From contig CAYXGZ010000055.1 in assembly GCA_964464755.1 (NCBI GenBank), forward strand, positions 1 through 21,764: a stretch of 21,764 nucleotides of DNA, written 5' to 3'. Position 1 is the stretch's first letter. Each line of letters opens with the position of its first letter. The notes below the pieces were generated by a model. That model had not been told where the DNA came from. It searched no databases and saw nothing but the letters and a program-made list of their open reading frames with translations. Of the stretch, positions 7,324 through 14,111 are shown piece by piece. The DNA comes from CAYXGZ01 sp964464755 (GTDB taxonomy: Bacteria > Planctomycetota > MHYJ01 > JACPRB01). Both the position numbers and the translations under genes were made by a program.

Positions 7324-8322
7324 ATGCAGCTCGAACGGAAGGCCGCCCTCCTCCTCATGTCCACGACCCTCATCTGGGGCTCCACCTTCCCGACGATGAA
7401 GCTTGCGCAGGACGCCCTCCTCAAGCACGCCCCCGGCGCCGAGGGCGCCTCCGGCCTCTTCTTCATGCTGCTGCGCTTCGGGCTCGGCGGGCTGATCTTC
7501 CTCGCCGTCTTCCCCTCCGTCGCCCGGAAGATGACCCGTGCCGTGTGGCGCGACTCCTTCTACCTCACCCTCCCCGGCGTCCTCGGCATCGCCATGCAGT
7601 TCCTCAGCCTCGAGAAGGGGAGCTCCGCCATGGTCGCCTTCCTCACCAGCCTCACCGTCGTCACCGTCCCCCTCGTCGGCTGGATCTTCCTCCGCGAGCG
7701 GCTCTCCCGGGCCCTCGGCGTCGGCGGCGCCATCTCCCTCGTCGGCGTCTTCATCCTCACCAACCCCCTCCACGCCTCCTTCGGCCGCCCCGAGATCATC
7801 GCCCTCGCCGGCGCCTTCGTCTTCGGCGTCCAGATCCACCTCGTCAACCACCTGACGCGGCGCCACGACCCCGAGGCCATGACCCTCGGCTCCTTCGTGC
7901 ACTTCACCTGGACCTGCGCCCTCGGCCTCGCCCTCTGGCCCGAGGGCCGGCGGTTCCTGGACCCCGCCTTCGCGGTCTCCTGCTTCGCCCCCGTCGAGGC
8001 CGCCTCCGGCTGGGGCCGCTGGGCCATGGCCTGGGCCGTCCCGTACCACGCCGTGTTCGCGACCGTGATCGCCTTCTGGATCTTCATGAGGTGGCAGCGC
8101 GAGGTGCCGGCCACCCGCGCCGCGATCATCTACTGCTTCGAGCCCGTCTTCGCCGTCGCCATCGGCGCGGGCTTCGGCGAGGCCGTCCGCTGGGAGCACT
8201 TCGCCGGCGGCGGCGTCATCCTCCTCGGCAACCTCACGTGCGAGCTGCTCGGGAGGCGGGCCGATGTTCCGGCAACAGGAACGCCGATAGGAGCGCCAGC
8301 GCCGCCGTCACCGCCCCCGTGA
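7324..8322 (+). CDS. EamA (DMT superfamily) transporter
   Basis: 332 residues with about ten hydrophobic helices in two EamA halves. The first half starts LLLMSTTLIWGSTFPTMKLAQ, including the family's Trp-Gly-Ser/Thr-Phe feature, followed by LLRFGLGGLIFLAVF and ends at about residue 145. The second half starts at EIIALAGAFVFGVQIHLVN and ends WEHFAGGGVILLGNLTCELL. Members export amino acids, nucleosides or other small metabolites; the substrate cannot be read. The last 20 residues (from about 311) are Pro/Ala-rich and are encoded in the 89 bp that overlap the MFS gene on the other strand. They look like read-out into the neighbour rather than conserved sequence. The start is the ATG at 7324, 9 nt after TATACT, with no Shine-Dalgarno sequence. 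Confidence 0.92.
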   Translation: MQLERKAALLLMSTTLIWGSTFPTMKLAQDALLKHAPGAEGASGLFFMLLRFGLGGLIFLAVFPSVARKMTRAVWRDSFYLTLPGVLGIAMQFLSLEKGSSAMVAFLTSLTVVTVPLVGWIFLRERLSRALGVGGAISLVGVFILTNPLHASFGRPEIIALAGAFVFGVQIHLVNHLTRRHDPEAMTLGSFVHFTWTCALGLALWPEGRRFLDPAFAVSCFAPVEAASGWGRWAMAWAVPYHAVFATVIAFWIFMRWQREVPATRAAIIYCFEPVFAVAIGAGFGEAVRWEHFAGGGVILLGNLTCELLGRRADVPATGTPIGAPAPPSPPP

Positions 8323-9724
8323 GGAAGACCGGCCGCAGCGCGGAGGACACCAGCTCCCGCAGCGCCGCCGCCGTCCCCTCCGGCAGCCGCGTCCGCAGCA
8401 CCGGGTTCACCACCGCGTCCGGCGTCGCCCCCAGCGCCACCAGGTCCGGCCTTGCCGCCATCGCCGCCGCCAGCGACGCCGACATCAGCGCCCCCATCAC
8501 GCCCACCGCCATCGTCCCCATCATCGAGCGCGAGAACTGCGTCATCGCCGTCGCCTGCCCCAGGCGCGTCCGGTCCACGGAGTTCTGCACCGCGATCAGC
8601 AGCGGCGCGATCAGGCTCCCCAGCCCCGTCCCCACCAGCACCGCGCCCAGCGCCGCGTCCGTCCACGCCGAGCCCGGGCCCAGCCGGGCCAGCAGGACGT
8701 GGCCCCCCAGGAGCACCGTCGCGCCCACGATGGAGATCCGGCGGATCGAGTAGCGGCCCATGAGCCAGCCCGACGCGATCGAGACCGAGATCCAGCCCGC
8801 CATCATCGGCGTCAGCACCATCCCGGCCTTCACCGGTCCCGCCCTCAGCACCGCCTGGACGTAAAGCGGCAGGTAGCTCACCGCGCAGAACAGGCAGGCC
8901 GCCGCGAATCCGCCGCAGACGATCCCCGTCCCGAAGAGCCGGTCGCGGAACAGGTCGAAGGGCAGGAAGGGCTCCGGCGAGCGGCGCTCGACGACCGCGA
9001 GCAGCACGAGCAGCAGCGCGGCCGCGCCCAGCAGCCCCAGCACCGGCCCCGACGTCCACCCGTTCCTCGCCAGCGCGAACGCCGCGAGGATCGCCGACGA
9101 CGCCAGGATCATCAGCCCCGCGCCGGGCAGGTCGAGCGAGTGCTTCGCCGGCGCCCGCGGCCCGTCGCGCCACACCGACTGCACCACCGCCGCCGAGAGC
9201 AGCCCGAAGGGCACGATGACGAGGAAGACCGAGCGCCAGCCGAAGTGCGCCGTCAGGAAGCCGCCCACCGGCGGACCCACGACCGACGCCACGCCCCAGA
9301 TGCCGCTGATCATCCCCTGCATCTTCGCCCGCTCCTCGAAGGGGTAGAGCTCGGCGATCATCGTGAACGAGAGCGGCATGAGCACCGACGCGCCCAGCGC
9401 CTGCACCGAGCGGAACGCCGTCAGCGTCGCCATCGACGTCGAGAGCCCGCAGAGCGCCGAGCCGCCGATGAAGAGCAGCACCCCCAGCAGGTGCAGCCGC
9501 TTGCGCCCGTGCAGGTCGCTCAGCCGCCCGAAGACCGGCACCGGCACGGTCGCGACCAGCATGTAGACCGCGATCGGGAGGAAGTAGAACTTCACCCCGT
9601 CCAGCTCGGAGGCGATGGTCGGCATCGCCGTCCCCACGACCGTGCCCTCGAGCGCGGACAGGAAGATACCGAGGAGGATGCCGATCGTGGCGGGGACGCG
9701 GGACCGCGGGGGCGATTCGGGCAT
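8234..9724 (-). CDS. MFS drug/solute efflux transporter, DHA2 (14-helix) type
   Basis: 496 residues from the ATG at 9724. Seen motifs: near the start GILLGIFLSALEGTVVGTAMPTIASEL (motif D1-like, with a Glu where many members have Asp-x-Thr), then loop 2-3 motif A as FGRLSDLHGRKR, then GIWGVASVVGPPVGG (motif C, typical of drug/H+ antiporters). Fourteen hydrophobic segments can be laid out, as in the EmrB/QacA group. The role is proton-driven export of a lipophilic compound; the substrate is unknown. The ATG was chosen because the family N-terminus starts there; the longer open frame would run through the repeat element. The Shine-Dalgarno is weak (AGGCGGG). The 350-bp inverted-repeat element begins only 8 bp upstream, so it forms the leader or promoter. 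The 3' end overlaps the EamA gene. Confidence 0.93.
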   Translation of the reverse strand: MPESPPRSRVPATIGILLGIFLSALEGTVVGTAMPTIASELDGVKFYFLPIAVYMLVATVPVPVFGRLSDLHGRKRLHLLGVLLFIGGSALCGLSTSMATLTAFRSVQALGASVLMPLSFTMIAELYPFEERAKMQGMISGIWGVASVVGPPVGGFLTAHFGWRSVFLVIVPFGLLSAAVVQSVWRDGPRAPAKHSLDLPGAGLMILASSAILAAFALARNGWTSGPVLGLLGAAALLLVLLAVVERRSPEPFLPFDLFRDRLFGTGIVCGGFAAACLFCAVSYLPLYVQAVLRAGPVKAGMVLTPMMAGWISVSIASGWLMGRYSIRRISIVGATVLLGGHVLLARLGPGSAWTDAALGAVLVGTGLGSLIAPLLIAVQNSVDRTRLGQATAMTQFSRSMMGTMAVGVMGALMSASLAAAMAARPDLVALGATPDAVVNPVLRTRLPEGTAAALRELVSSALRPVFLTGAVTAALALLSAFLLPEHRPASRAART

Positions 9725-9731
9725 GGCCCGC

Positions 9732-9765
9732 CTAGGCTCTGCCTGAGAGCCCGCGTGAGCCGCGG
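9732..9765 (+). repeat. left terminal inverted repeat
   Basis: CTAG, then GCTCTGCCTG, then a diverging stretch ending CGTGAGCCGCGG. It matches the complement of 10049-10081 with 3 mismatches and one extra A. Its outer edge is 8 bp from the MFS start codon. Confidence 0.8.
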
Positions 9766-9799
9766 CGCGACGAGGGGCGAGCAGCCCAAGCCCGCCTCC

Positions 9800-9817
9800 G
9801 CTCCCTTCCGAGGGAGC
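9800..9817. repeat. perfect 7-bp hairpin inside the element
   Basis: GCTCCCTTCCGAGGGAGC: a 7-bp stem with a TCCG tetraloop. The CGCTCCC at 9799-9805 can alternatively pair with GGGAGCG at 9861-9867, so two exclusive folds are possible. Confidence 0.6.
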
Positions 9818-9826
9818 TACGGCGCG

Positions 9827-9862
9827 CCCTCCGAAGCCGCCCCGAAGGGCGGCGAAGGAGGG
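9827..9862. repeat. long symmetric hairpin with GAA/GAA internal loop
   Basis: CCCTCC (9827-9832), GAA, GCCGCCC (9836-9842), loop CGAA, GGGCGGC (9847-9853), GAA, GGAGGG (9857-9862). Thirteen perfect base pairs are interrupted by a symmetric GAA/GAA internal loop, which can form sheared G-A pairs. There is no T tract, so it does not look like a simple terminator. Confidence 0.65.
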
Positions 9863-9945
9863 GAGCGAGGACGAGAAGAGCCCTGGAGGGGGCTGTCGAG
9901 GACGAGGGACGCAGGGATGCGACGCCCATCGCCACGCCCCTCCGG

Positions 9946-10050
9946 GGTTGCGGCGACGAAGACGCATCTGCGGCGTCGTGCCTCTTCGACAACCCCCTTC
10001 GGGTTCGTCTCATCGGCTCTCCTTGCATCTGCATCTTCGGCGCCGCAACC
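9946..10050. repeat. long-range inverted repeat with inner hairpin
   Basis: 9946-9966 is complementary to 10030-10050 over 21 positions with two mismatches. The enclosed loop holds another hairpin (9988-10009) with AACCC/GGGTT and GAC/GTC arms. Together these suggest the right half of the element folds as one structure. Confidence 0.55.
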
Positions 10051-10081
10051 GCGGCCACGGGGGTTCCCAGGCAGAGCCTAG
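10049..10081 (-). repeat. right terminal inverted repeat
   Basis: Read on the minus strand: CTAG, GCTCTGCCTG, then GGAACCCCCGTGGCCGCGG. The terminal CTAG includes the TAG stop codon (10080-10078) of the propeller lipoprotein gene, so the element ends exactly on that stop. Confidence 0.8.
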
Positions 10082-11400
10082 CGCAGCGGGCCGCGGCGGA
10101 ACACGTCGATCCGTGCGTTGAGGTCCGATTCGACGAGGTTGTCCGCGCCCGTGTGGAACGTCACGAAGCGCCCGTCGGCCGAGATCGCCGCGCCCTGGCT
10201 GAACAGGTTGGCCTCCGCGCCGTAGGTCCGCGTCGATACTCGGACCGTCGTCCCCGCCGCCACGTCGCGGTAGAAGATGTCCGTCACGCCGTTGCGGTCG
10301 TCGTCGACCAGGTCGGAGCCCTCCGACGCGAAGGCGATCGCCCGCCCGTCGCCCGAGAGCGCCACGGCGAAGCCGCCGGAGCGGCTCTGCACCCCCGCGC
10401 TGTTGCGGCTGACCAGCTCGACCGTGTCGTCGGCGAGGTTCCGGATGAAGACGTCGAACCAGAGGTTCGTGTCGCCGGCCACCAGGTTGTCCGCGAAGGT
10501 GTGGAAGGCCACGTGCCGGCCGTCCGCCGAGAGCGAGGGGTCCGTGGACGGGCTGTTCGCCGGCGCTCCGGCGGCCCCCGCGGCCCGCGAGGCCATGACG
10601 ATCGCTCCCCCGGGGAGCGTCGCGACGTAGACGTCCTGCCCGAGGTCCGTATCGTCCGGCACGAGGTTCGTCGAGCCCGACTCCCAGGCCACGACGAGCC
10701 CGTCGCCCGAGATCGAGGCCTTCTGGTCGTTCCCGTCGCCCGGCACGCCGGCCAGCTGGGAGACCAGCGTCGTCGCCCCGCCCACGAGGTCGCGCACGTA
10801 AACGTCGTTCGTGCCGTCGGAGTCGCCCGGGTCCAGGTTGTTGGACGCGGTGTGGAAGGCGACGTAGCGGCCGTCGGCCGAGATCGACGGCGCGTTGCTC
10901 GCCGCGTCGCCCTTGGTCCCGCCCGTGCTCACGGAGACGAGCGTCGTCGTCGAGGCGACGAGGTCGCGCACGTAGACGTCGGCCAGCCCGTCGGCGTCGC
11001 CCGGGTCGAGCTGGGACTGCGTGGCGAAGGCGACGTAGCGCCCGTCCGCCGAGATCCGCGGCGTGCCCGCGCTGCTCGCGTTGCCCTTGGCCCCGGCGGC
11101 GCCCGTCGCCCGCGAGACGAGCAGCACCGTGCCGGTCTCGAAGTCCTTCGCGTAGACGTCCTGCGTGGCGTCGGGGTCGTCGGGCGAGAGGTTCGTCGCG
11201 TTCGAGTTGAAGGCCACCCAGCGGCCGTCGCCCGAGACGGAGGACTGGAGCGAGTCGCCCCCGGCCTGCTGGCCCAGGGCGTCGATCGAGGCGAGCTTGG
11301 TGAAGGCGAGGGGGAAGTCGGCCTCGTTGACGTTGCCCCGGCAGCCGAGCAGCGCGGCGCAGGCGGCCGAGAGGAGCGCGGCGCGGAGGGTGGGGGCCAT
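10078..11400 (-). CDS. seven-bladed PD40/TolB-like propeller lipoprotein, third gene of the operon
   Basis: 440 residues. Lipoprotein signal with lipobox LLGC (Cys20). Seven repeats of about 56-60 residues each carry S(I/L)S-x-DGR-x-VAF, then NLxPxDxD, then DVYVRDL, then TTLVS. Examples are SVSGDGRWVAF (blade 1), SISADGRYVAFHT (blade 3) and AISADGRFVTF (blade 7). The last blade stops after DVFRRGPLR, while the N-terminal segment FPLAFTKLASIDALGQQ supplies its missing strand, as in the 'velcro' closure of propellers. The Asp-rich loops could bind Ca2+ (inferred). The cellular role is unknown; it is probably anchored in the cell envelope. The ATG at 11400 is one base after the upstream gene's TAG, so it is probably translated by coupling. 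Its own TAG lies within the terminal repeat of the 350-bp element. Confidence 0.9.
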   Translation of the reverse strand: MAPTLRAALLSAACAALLGCRGNVNEADFPLAFTKLASIDALGQQAGGDSLQSSVSGDGRWVAFNSNATNLSPDDPDATQDVYAKDFETGTVLLVSRATGAAGAKGNASSAGTPRISADGRYVAFATQSQLDPGDADGLADVYVRDLVASTTTLVSVSTGGTKGDAASNAPSISADGRYVAFHTASNNLDPGDSDGTNDVYVRDLVGGATTLVSQLAGVPGDGNDQKASISGDGLVVAWESGSTNLVPDDTDLGQDVYVATLPGGAIVMASRAAGAAGAPANSPSTDPSLSADGRHVAFHTFADNLVAGDTNLWFDVFIRNLADDTVELVSRNSAGVQSRSGGFAVALSGDGRAIAFASEGSDLVDDDRNGVTDIFYRDVAAGTTVRVSTRTYGAEANLFSQGAAISADGRFVTFHTGADNLVESDLNARIDVFRRGPLR

Positions 11401-11401
11401 G

Positions 11402-12736
11402 CTAGTACAGGGGACCCCGCAGGAAGGCGTCGGCCTTCCCGTTGGTGTCCGTCTCCACGAGGCTGTTGTCGAAGGACGAGAAGACGACGTAGCGCCCGTC
11501 GCGCGAGAGGGACGGGCGGTCGCTGGACCCGCTGCCGTTGGTCTCCGCCCCGTAGGTCGCCACCGAGATCCGGCGCGTCGTCCCCGCGACGAGGTCGCGG
11601 ATGAAGACGTCCACGGCCTTGTTCGTGTCGTCCTCGACGAGGTTCGTGGCGCCCGAGCTGAAGACCACGAAGCGCCCGTCGCCGGAGATCGAGATCGACA
11701 CGCCGCCGCCGCCCGCGCTCTCGTTGCCGAAGGAGTCCACCGTCGCGCGCACGGTCACGTCGAGCAGGAGGTCGCGGACGAAGACGTCGGAGGCCCCGTT
11801 GTTGTCCAGCGCGGCCAGGTTCTGGGCGAGGCTGACGAAGGCGACGTAGCGGCCGTCCGCGGAGATCGCCGGGGTGCTCGAGGGGCTGTCGCCGACGGGG
11901 CCCGCCGCCCCGGTCTCCCGGGAGACGAGCCGGGTCGCGGGCGAGCCCGCGGACCAGTCGCGCGCGTAGACGTCCGGGTAGCCGTTCGTGTCGGCGGCGT
12001 CGAGGCCCACCGCGTCGGTCGTGAAGCAGATCACGGTCCCGTCGGAGGAGAGGTGCGGGTCCTGGTTGAAGCCGACCGCCTTCGCGCCCGCCGTGTCCCG
12101 GGACACGAGGTACGTGGTGTCCGTCGAGAGGTCCCGGATGTAGATGTCGGGCGCGGGATCGGCGTCGTCGGGGTCGAGGTTGGTCGCGGCGGTCTGGTAG
12201 GCGACGTAGCGGCCGTCCCCGGAGAGCGAGGGGGAGAAGGAGCTCGCGTTGCCCTTCGCGCCGGCCGCCCCCGTGGCGCGCGAGCAGAGGACGTTGACCC
12301 CGGTCTGGAGGTCGCGGACGTAGATGTCGAGGGAGAAGTCCGAGTCGGCCGGGTCGAGGTTGGTCGCGCCGGTCTGGAAGGCGACGTAGCGGCCGTCGGC
12401 GGAGAGCGAGGGGAAGGTCGAGCCGCCGTTCGTCTTGGCGCCGGCGAGCCCCGTGGCGCGGCTGGCGAGGATCGTGTCGCCCGTCGTCATGTCCCGGACG
12501 AAGACGTCGGAGATCGAGTCGGTGTCGTCGGGGTGGTAGAAGCGCCCGGGCGAGTGCCAGGCGACGTAGCGGCCGTCGGCGGAGATCGACGTGAACTGCG
12601 TGTCGGCGTCGCCCTGGACGCCGCCGGTCGAGACCGAGGCGATGCGCGTGAAGGCGAACGACACGCGGTCCTCGCCGATGTTCCCCTGGCAGCCGGGGAG
12701 CGCGGCGAGCAGCGCGGCCAGCGCGAGCGCCCTCAT
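11402..12736 (-). CDS. seven-bladed PD40/TolB-like propeller lipoprotein, second gene of the operon
   Basis: 444 residues, a paralogue of both flanking genes. The hydrophobic leader ends AALPGC (Cys16; Pro at -2 makes the lipobox unusual). Seven blades are visible, e.g. SISADGRYVAWHS (1), SLSGDGRYVAYQT (3), SISGDGRFVVFSSG (6) and SLSRDGRYVVFSS (7). Blade 4 is degenerate (HLSSDGTVICFTT), and its DVYARDWSAGSP matches blade 4 of the upstream gene. Blade 6 carries VATYGAE, also at the same position in both paralogues. Velcro strand: VSFAFTRIASVSTGG after the leader. The ATG overlaps the upstream stop (ATGA at 12736-12733), so translation is coupled. The role is unknown, presumably at the cell surface or periplasm. 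Confidence 0.9.
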   Translation of the reverse strand: MRALALAALLAALPGCQGNIGEDRVSFAFTRIASVSTGGVQGDADTQFTSISADGRYVAWHSPGRFYHPDDTDSISDVFVRDMTTGDTILASRATGLAGAKTNGGSTFPSLSADGRYVAFQTGATNLDPADSDFSLDIYVRDLQTGVNVLCSRATGAAGAKGNASSFSPSLSGDGRYVAYQTAATNLDPDDADPAPDIYIRDLSTDTTYLVSRDTAGAKAVGFNQDPHLSSDGTVICFTTDAVGLDAADTNGYPDVYARDWSAGSPATRLVSRETGAAGPVGDSPSSTPAISADGRYVAFVSLAQNLAALDNNGASDVFVRDLLLDVTVRATVDSFGNESAGGGGVSISISGDGRFVVFSSGATNLVEDDTNKAVDVFIRDLVAGTTRRISVATYGAETNGSGSSDRPSLSRDGRYVVFSSFDNSLVETDTNGKADAFLRGPLY

Positions 12737-14073
12737 TCGAGCGGCCCCCGGCGGAACACGTCGAACTTCCCGTTCCGGTCGCCGTCCACGAGCAGGCCGG
12801 AGCCGGAGTGGAAGGCGACGTAGCGGCCGTCCGACGAGATCGAGGGCGAGTCGGAGGCGGTGTCCACCTCGCCGCCGTAGGTCGCGACGGAGACGCGCAC
12901 GGTGGTCCCCGCGGCGAGGTCCCGGCGGAAGACGTCGAGGACGATGTTCGTGTCGCCCGGCACGAGGTTGCCCGCGAGGCTCGAGAAGACGACGTGGCCG
13001 CCGTCGCGGGAGATCGCGGCCGCGCCGCTGGCGCCGGTGGGCTGGGTGCCCGCGACGTGCACCGAGGCCAGCGTCGTCGTGCCGAGCGCGAGGTCGCGGA
13101 CGTAGATGCAGCGGACGGCCAGGGGGACGACGTGGAGGTTCGTCGAGGTGGACTCGAAGGCGACGTGGCGCCCGTCGCGGGAGGGCGAGGGCCGGGTGCT
13201 CTGGCCGTTGCCCTTCGCGCCCCCGGTCGAGACGGAGACCAGCGTCGTCGTCGGGGTGCCCGACTGCCAGTCGCGCGAGTACACGTCGGGGTTCCCGTCG
13301 ACGTCCGCGGGGTCCAGGTTGGCCCCCAGGGTGTCGAAGACGACGCGGAGACCGTCCGCGGAGATCCGGACCGAGTCCGTGGCCCCGTCGGACTTCGCGC
13401 CCGCGGTGTTCACGGAGACGAGGTAGGTCGTCGAGGTCTGGACGTCGCGGACGTAGGCGTCGGTGAGGGCGTCGACGTCGGCGGGGTCCAGGGCGGCGGC
13501 GCTGACGAAGGCGACGTAGCGGCCGTCGTCGGAGACGGTGGGGTTGGTGCTCTGGGCCGCCAGCTTGGCGCCGGCGACGCCGGTCGCGCGGGAGCAGAGC
13601 GTGGTGGTCCCGCTCTCGAGGTCGCGGAGGTAGATGTCGGAGAAGAAGTCGGCGTCGTCGGGGTCGAGGTTGGTCGCGCTGGCCTGGAAGGCGACGTAGC
13701 GGCCGTCGGCGCTGATGGCGCCGATGCTGCAGTTGTTGTTCGCCTTGGCGCCCGCGGCGCCGGTGGCCCGGGAGACGAGCGTGACGGCGTCGGTCTGGAA
13801 GTCCCGGACGAAGACGTCGTTGCCGACGTCGGGATCGTCGGGGTGCAGGGTCGTGGCGGCCGAGGTGAAGGCGACGCGGCGGCCGTCGCCGGAGATGGCG
13901 ACCGCCGTCTGGCCGTTGAAGGTGGTGAAGGAGCCGAGGTTGCCCTGGGTGCCGTCCGGGGCCCGCGAGGCGAGGAGGGTGAGCGTGAGGACGAGGTCGT
14001 TGTCGTTCACGTTGCTGCGGCAGCCCGGGCCGGCCAGCAACACGAGAAGAAGGTAGAGGGGGGGGCGGGGCAC
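12733..14073 (-). CDS. seven-bladed PD40/TolB-like propeller lipoprotein, first gene of the operon
   Basis: 446 residues. GTG start at 14073, followed by a hydrophobic leader ending LLAGPGC (Cys18, weak lipobox). Seven blades include AVAISGDGRRVAFTS (1), GAISADGRYVAFQAS (2), TVSDDGRYVAFVSA (3) and SISSDGRYVAFHS (7). Blade 5 has lost the Asp-rich loop (NLHVVPLAVRCIYVRDL) and has gained a Cys. The velcro strand is VLTLTLLASRAPDGTQG. The chosen start is supported by the signal peptide beginning there and by a TATCTA hexamer 7 nt upstream, predicting a leaderless message. It is the first gene of the three-gene operon, whose members are head-to-tail with 4-bp overlap and 1-bp spacing. The function is unknown. 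Confidence 0.9.
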   Translation of the reverse strand: MPRPPLYLLLVLLAGPGCRSNVNDNDLVLTLTLLASRAPDGTQGNLGSFTTFNGQTAVAISGDGRRVAFTSAATTLHPDDPDVGNDVFVRDFQTDAVTLVSRATGAAGAKANNNCSIGAISADGRYVAFQASATNLDPDDADFFSDIYLRDLESGTTTLCSRATGVAGAKLAAQSTNPTVSDDGRYVAFVSAAALDPADVDALTDAYVRDVQTSTTYLVSVNTAGAKSDGATDSVRISADGLRVVFDTLGANLDPADVDGNPDVYSRDWQSGTPTTTLVSVSTGGAKGNGQSTRPSPSRDGRHVAFESTSTNLHVVPLAVRCIYVRDLALGTTTLASVHVAGTQPTGASGAAAISRDGGHVVFSSLAGNLVPGDTNIVLDVFRRDLAAGTTVRVSVATYGGEVDTASDSPSISSDGRYVAFHSGSGLLVDGDRNGKFDVFRRGPLE

Positions 14074-14080
14074 GCGGATC

Positions 14081-14086
14081 TAGATA
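14081..14086 (-). promoter_or_regulatory. -10-like TATCTA, predicted leaderless start of the propeller operon
   Basis: On the minus strand TATCTA ends 7 nt before the GTG at 14073. It sits in GATATCTAGATC, a short AT-rich patch in the 38-bp gap between nadK and the operon. There is no Shine-Dalgarno sequence. Confidence 0.4.
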
Positions 14087-14111
14087 TCACAAGCCGCCGG
14101 GGCGGGCAAGA

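Larger units (their letters stand above)
9732..10081. mobile_element. MITE/REP-like non-autonomous element with ~34-bp terminal inverted repeats
   Basis: This 350-bp gene-free stretch between the MFS start and the last propeller gene begins and ends with a perfect 14-bp inverted repeat (CTAGGCTCTGCCTG at 9732-9745; its complement at 10068-10081). The similarity continues inwards to about 34 bp with 3 mismatches and one indel. Both outer ends are CTAG, which is palindromic and could be a 4-bp target duplication as made by some IS5-family transposases. The interior is packed with hairpins and has no plausible gene. It is either a miniature inverted-repeat element or a large REP/BIME-like unit. 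The element class is inference; the repeats are directly visible. No transposase is present in the window. Confidence 0.65.

Noticed and set aside
9725..9967. Upstream extension of the MFS frame to 9967
   Set aside because: The extension is low-complexity and lies in the repeat element; the family N-terminus begins at the ATG at 9724.
9732..10058. 108-codon minus-strand frame inside the inverted-repeat element
   Set aside because: Arg/Ser/Ala-rich, runs through hairpins and the terminal repeat, has no ribosome site and codon use unlike neighbours; not a transposase.
10500..13920. Recurring near-identical 17-bp string GCGACGTAGCGGCCGTC at regular intervals, looking at first like a CRISPR or tandem array
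   Set aside because: It is the reverse complement of the codons for DGRYVA in each propeller blade; the spacing of about 170-180 bp equals one blade and the sequence between is coding.
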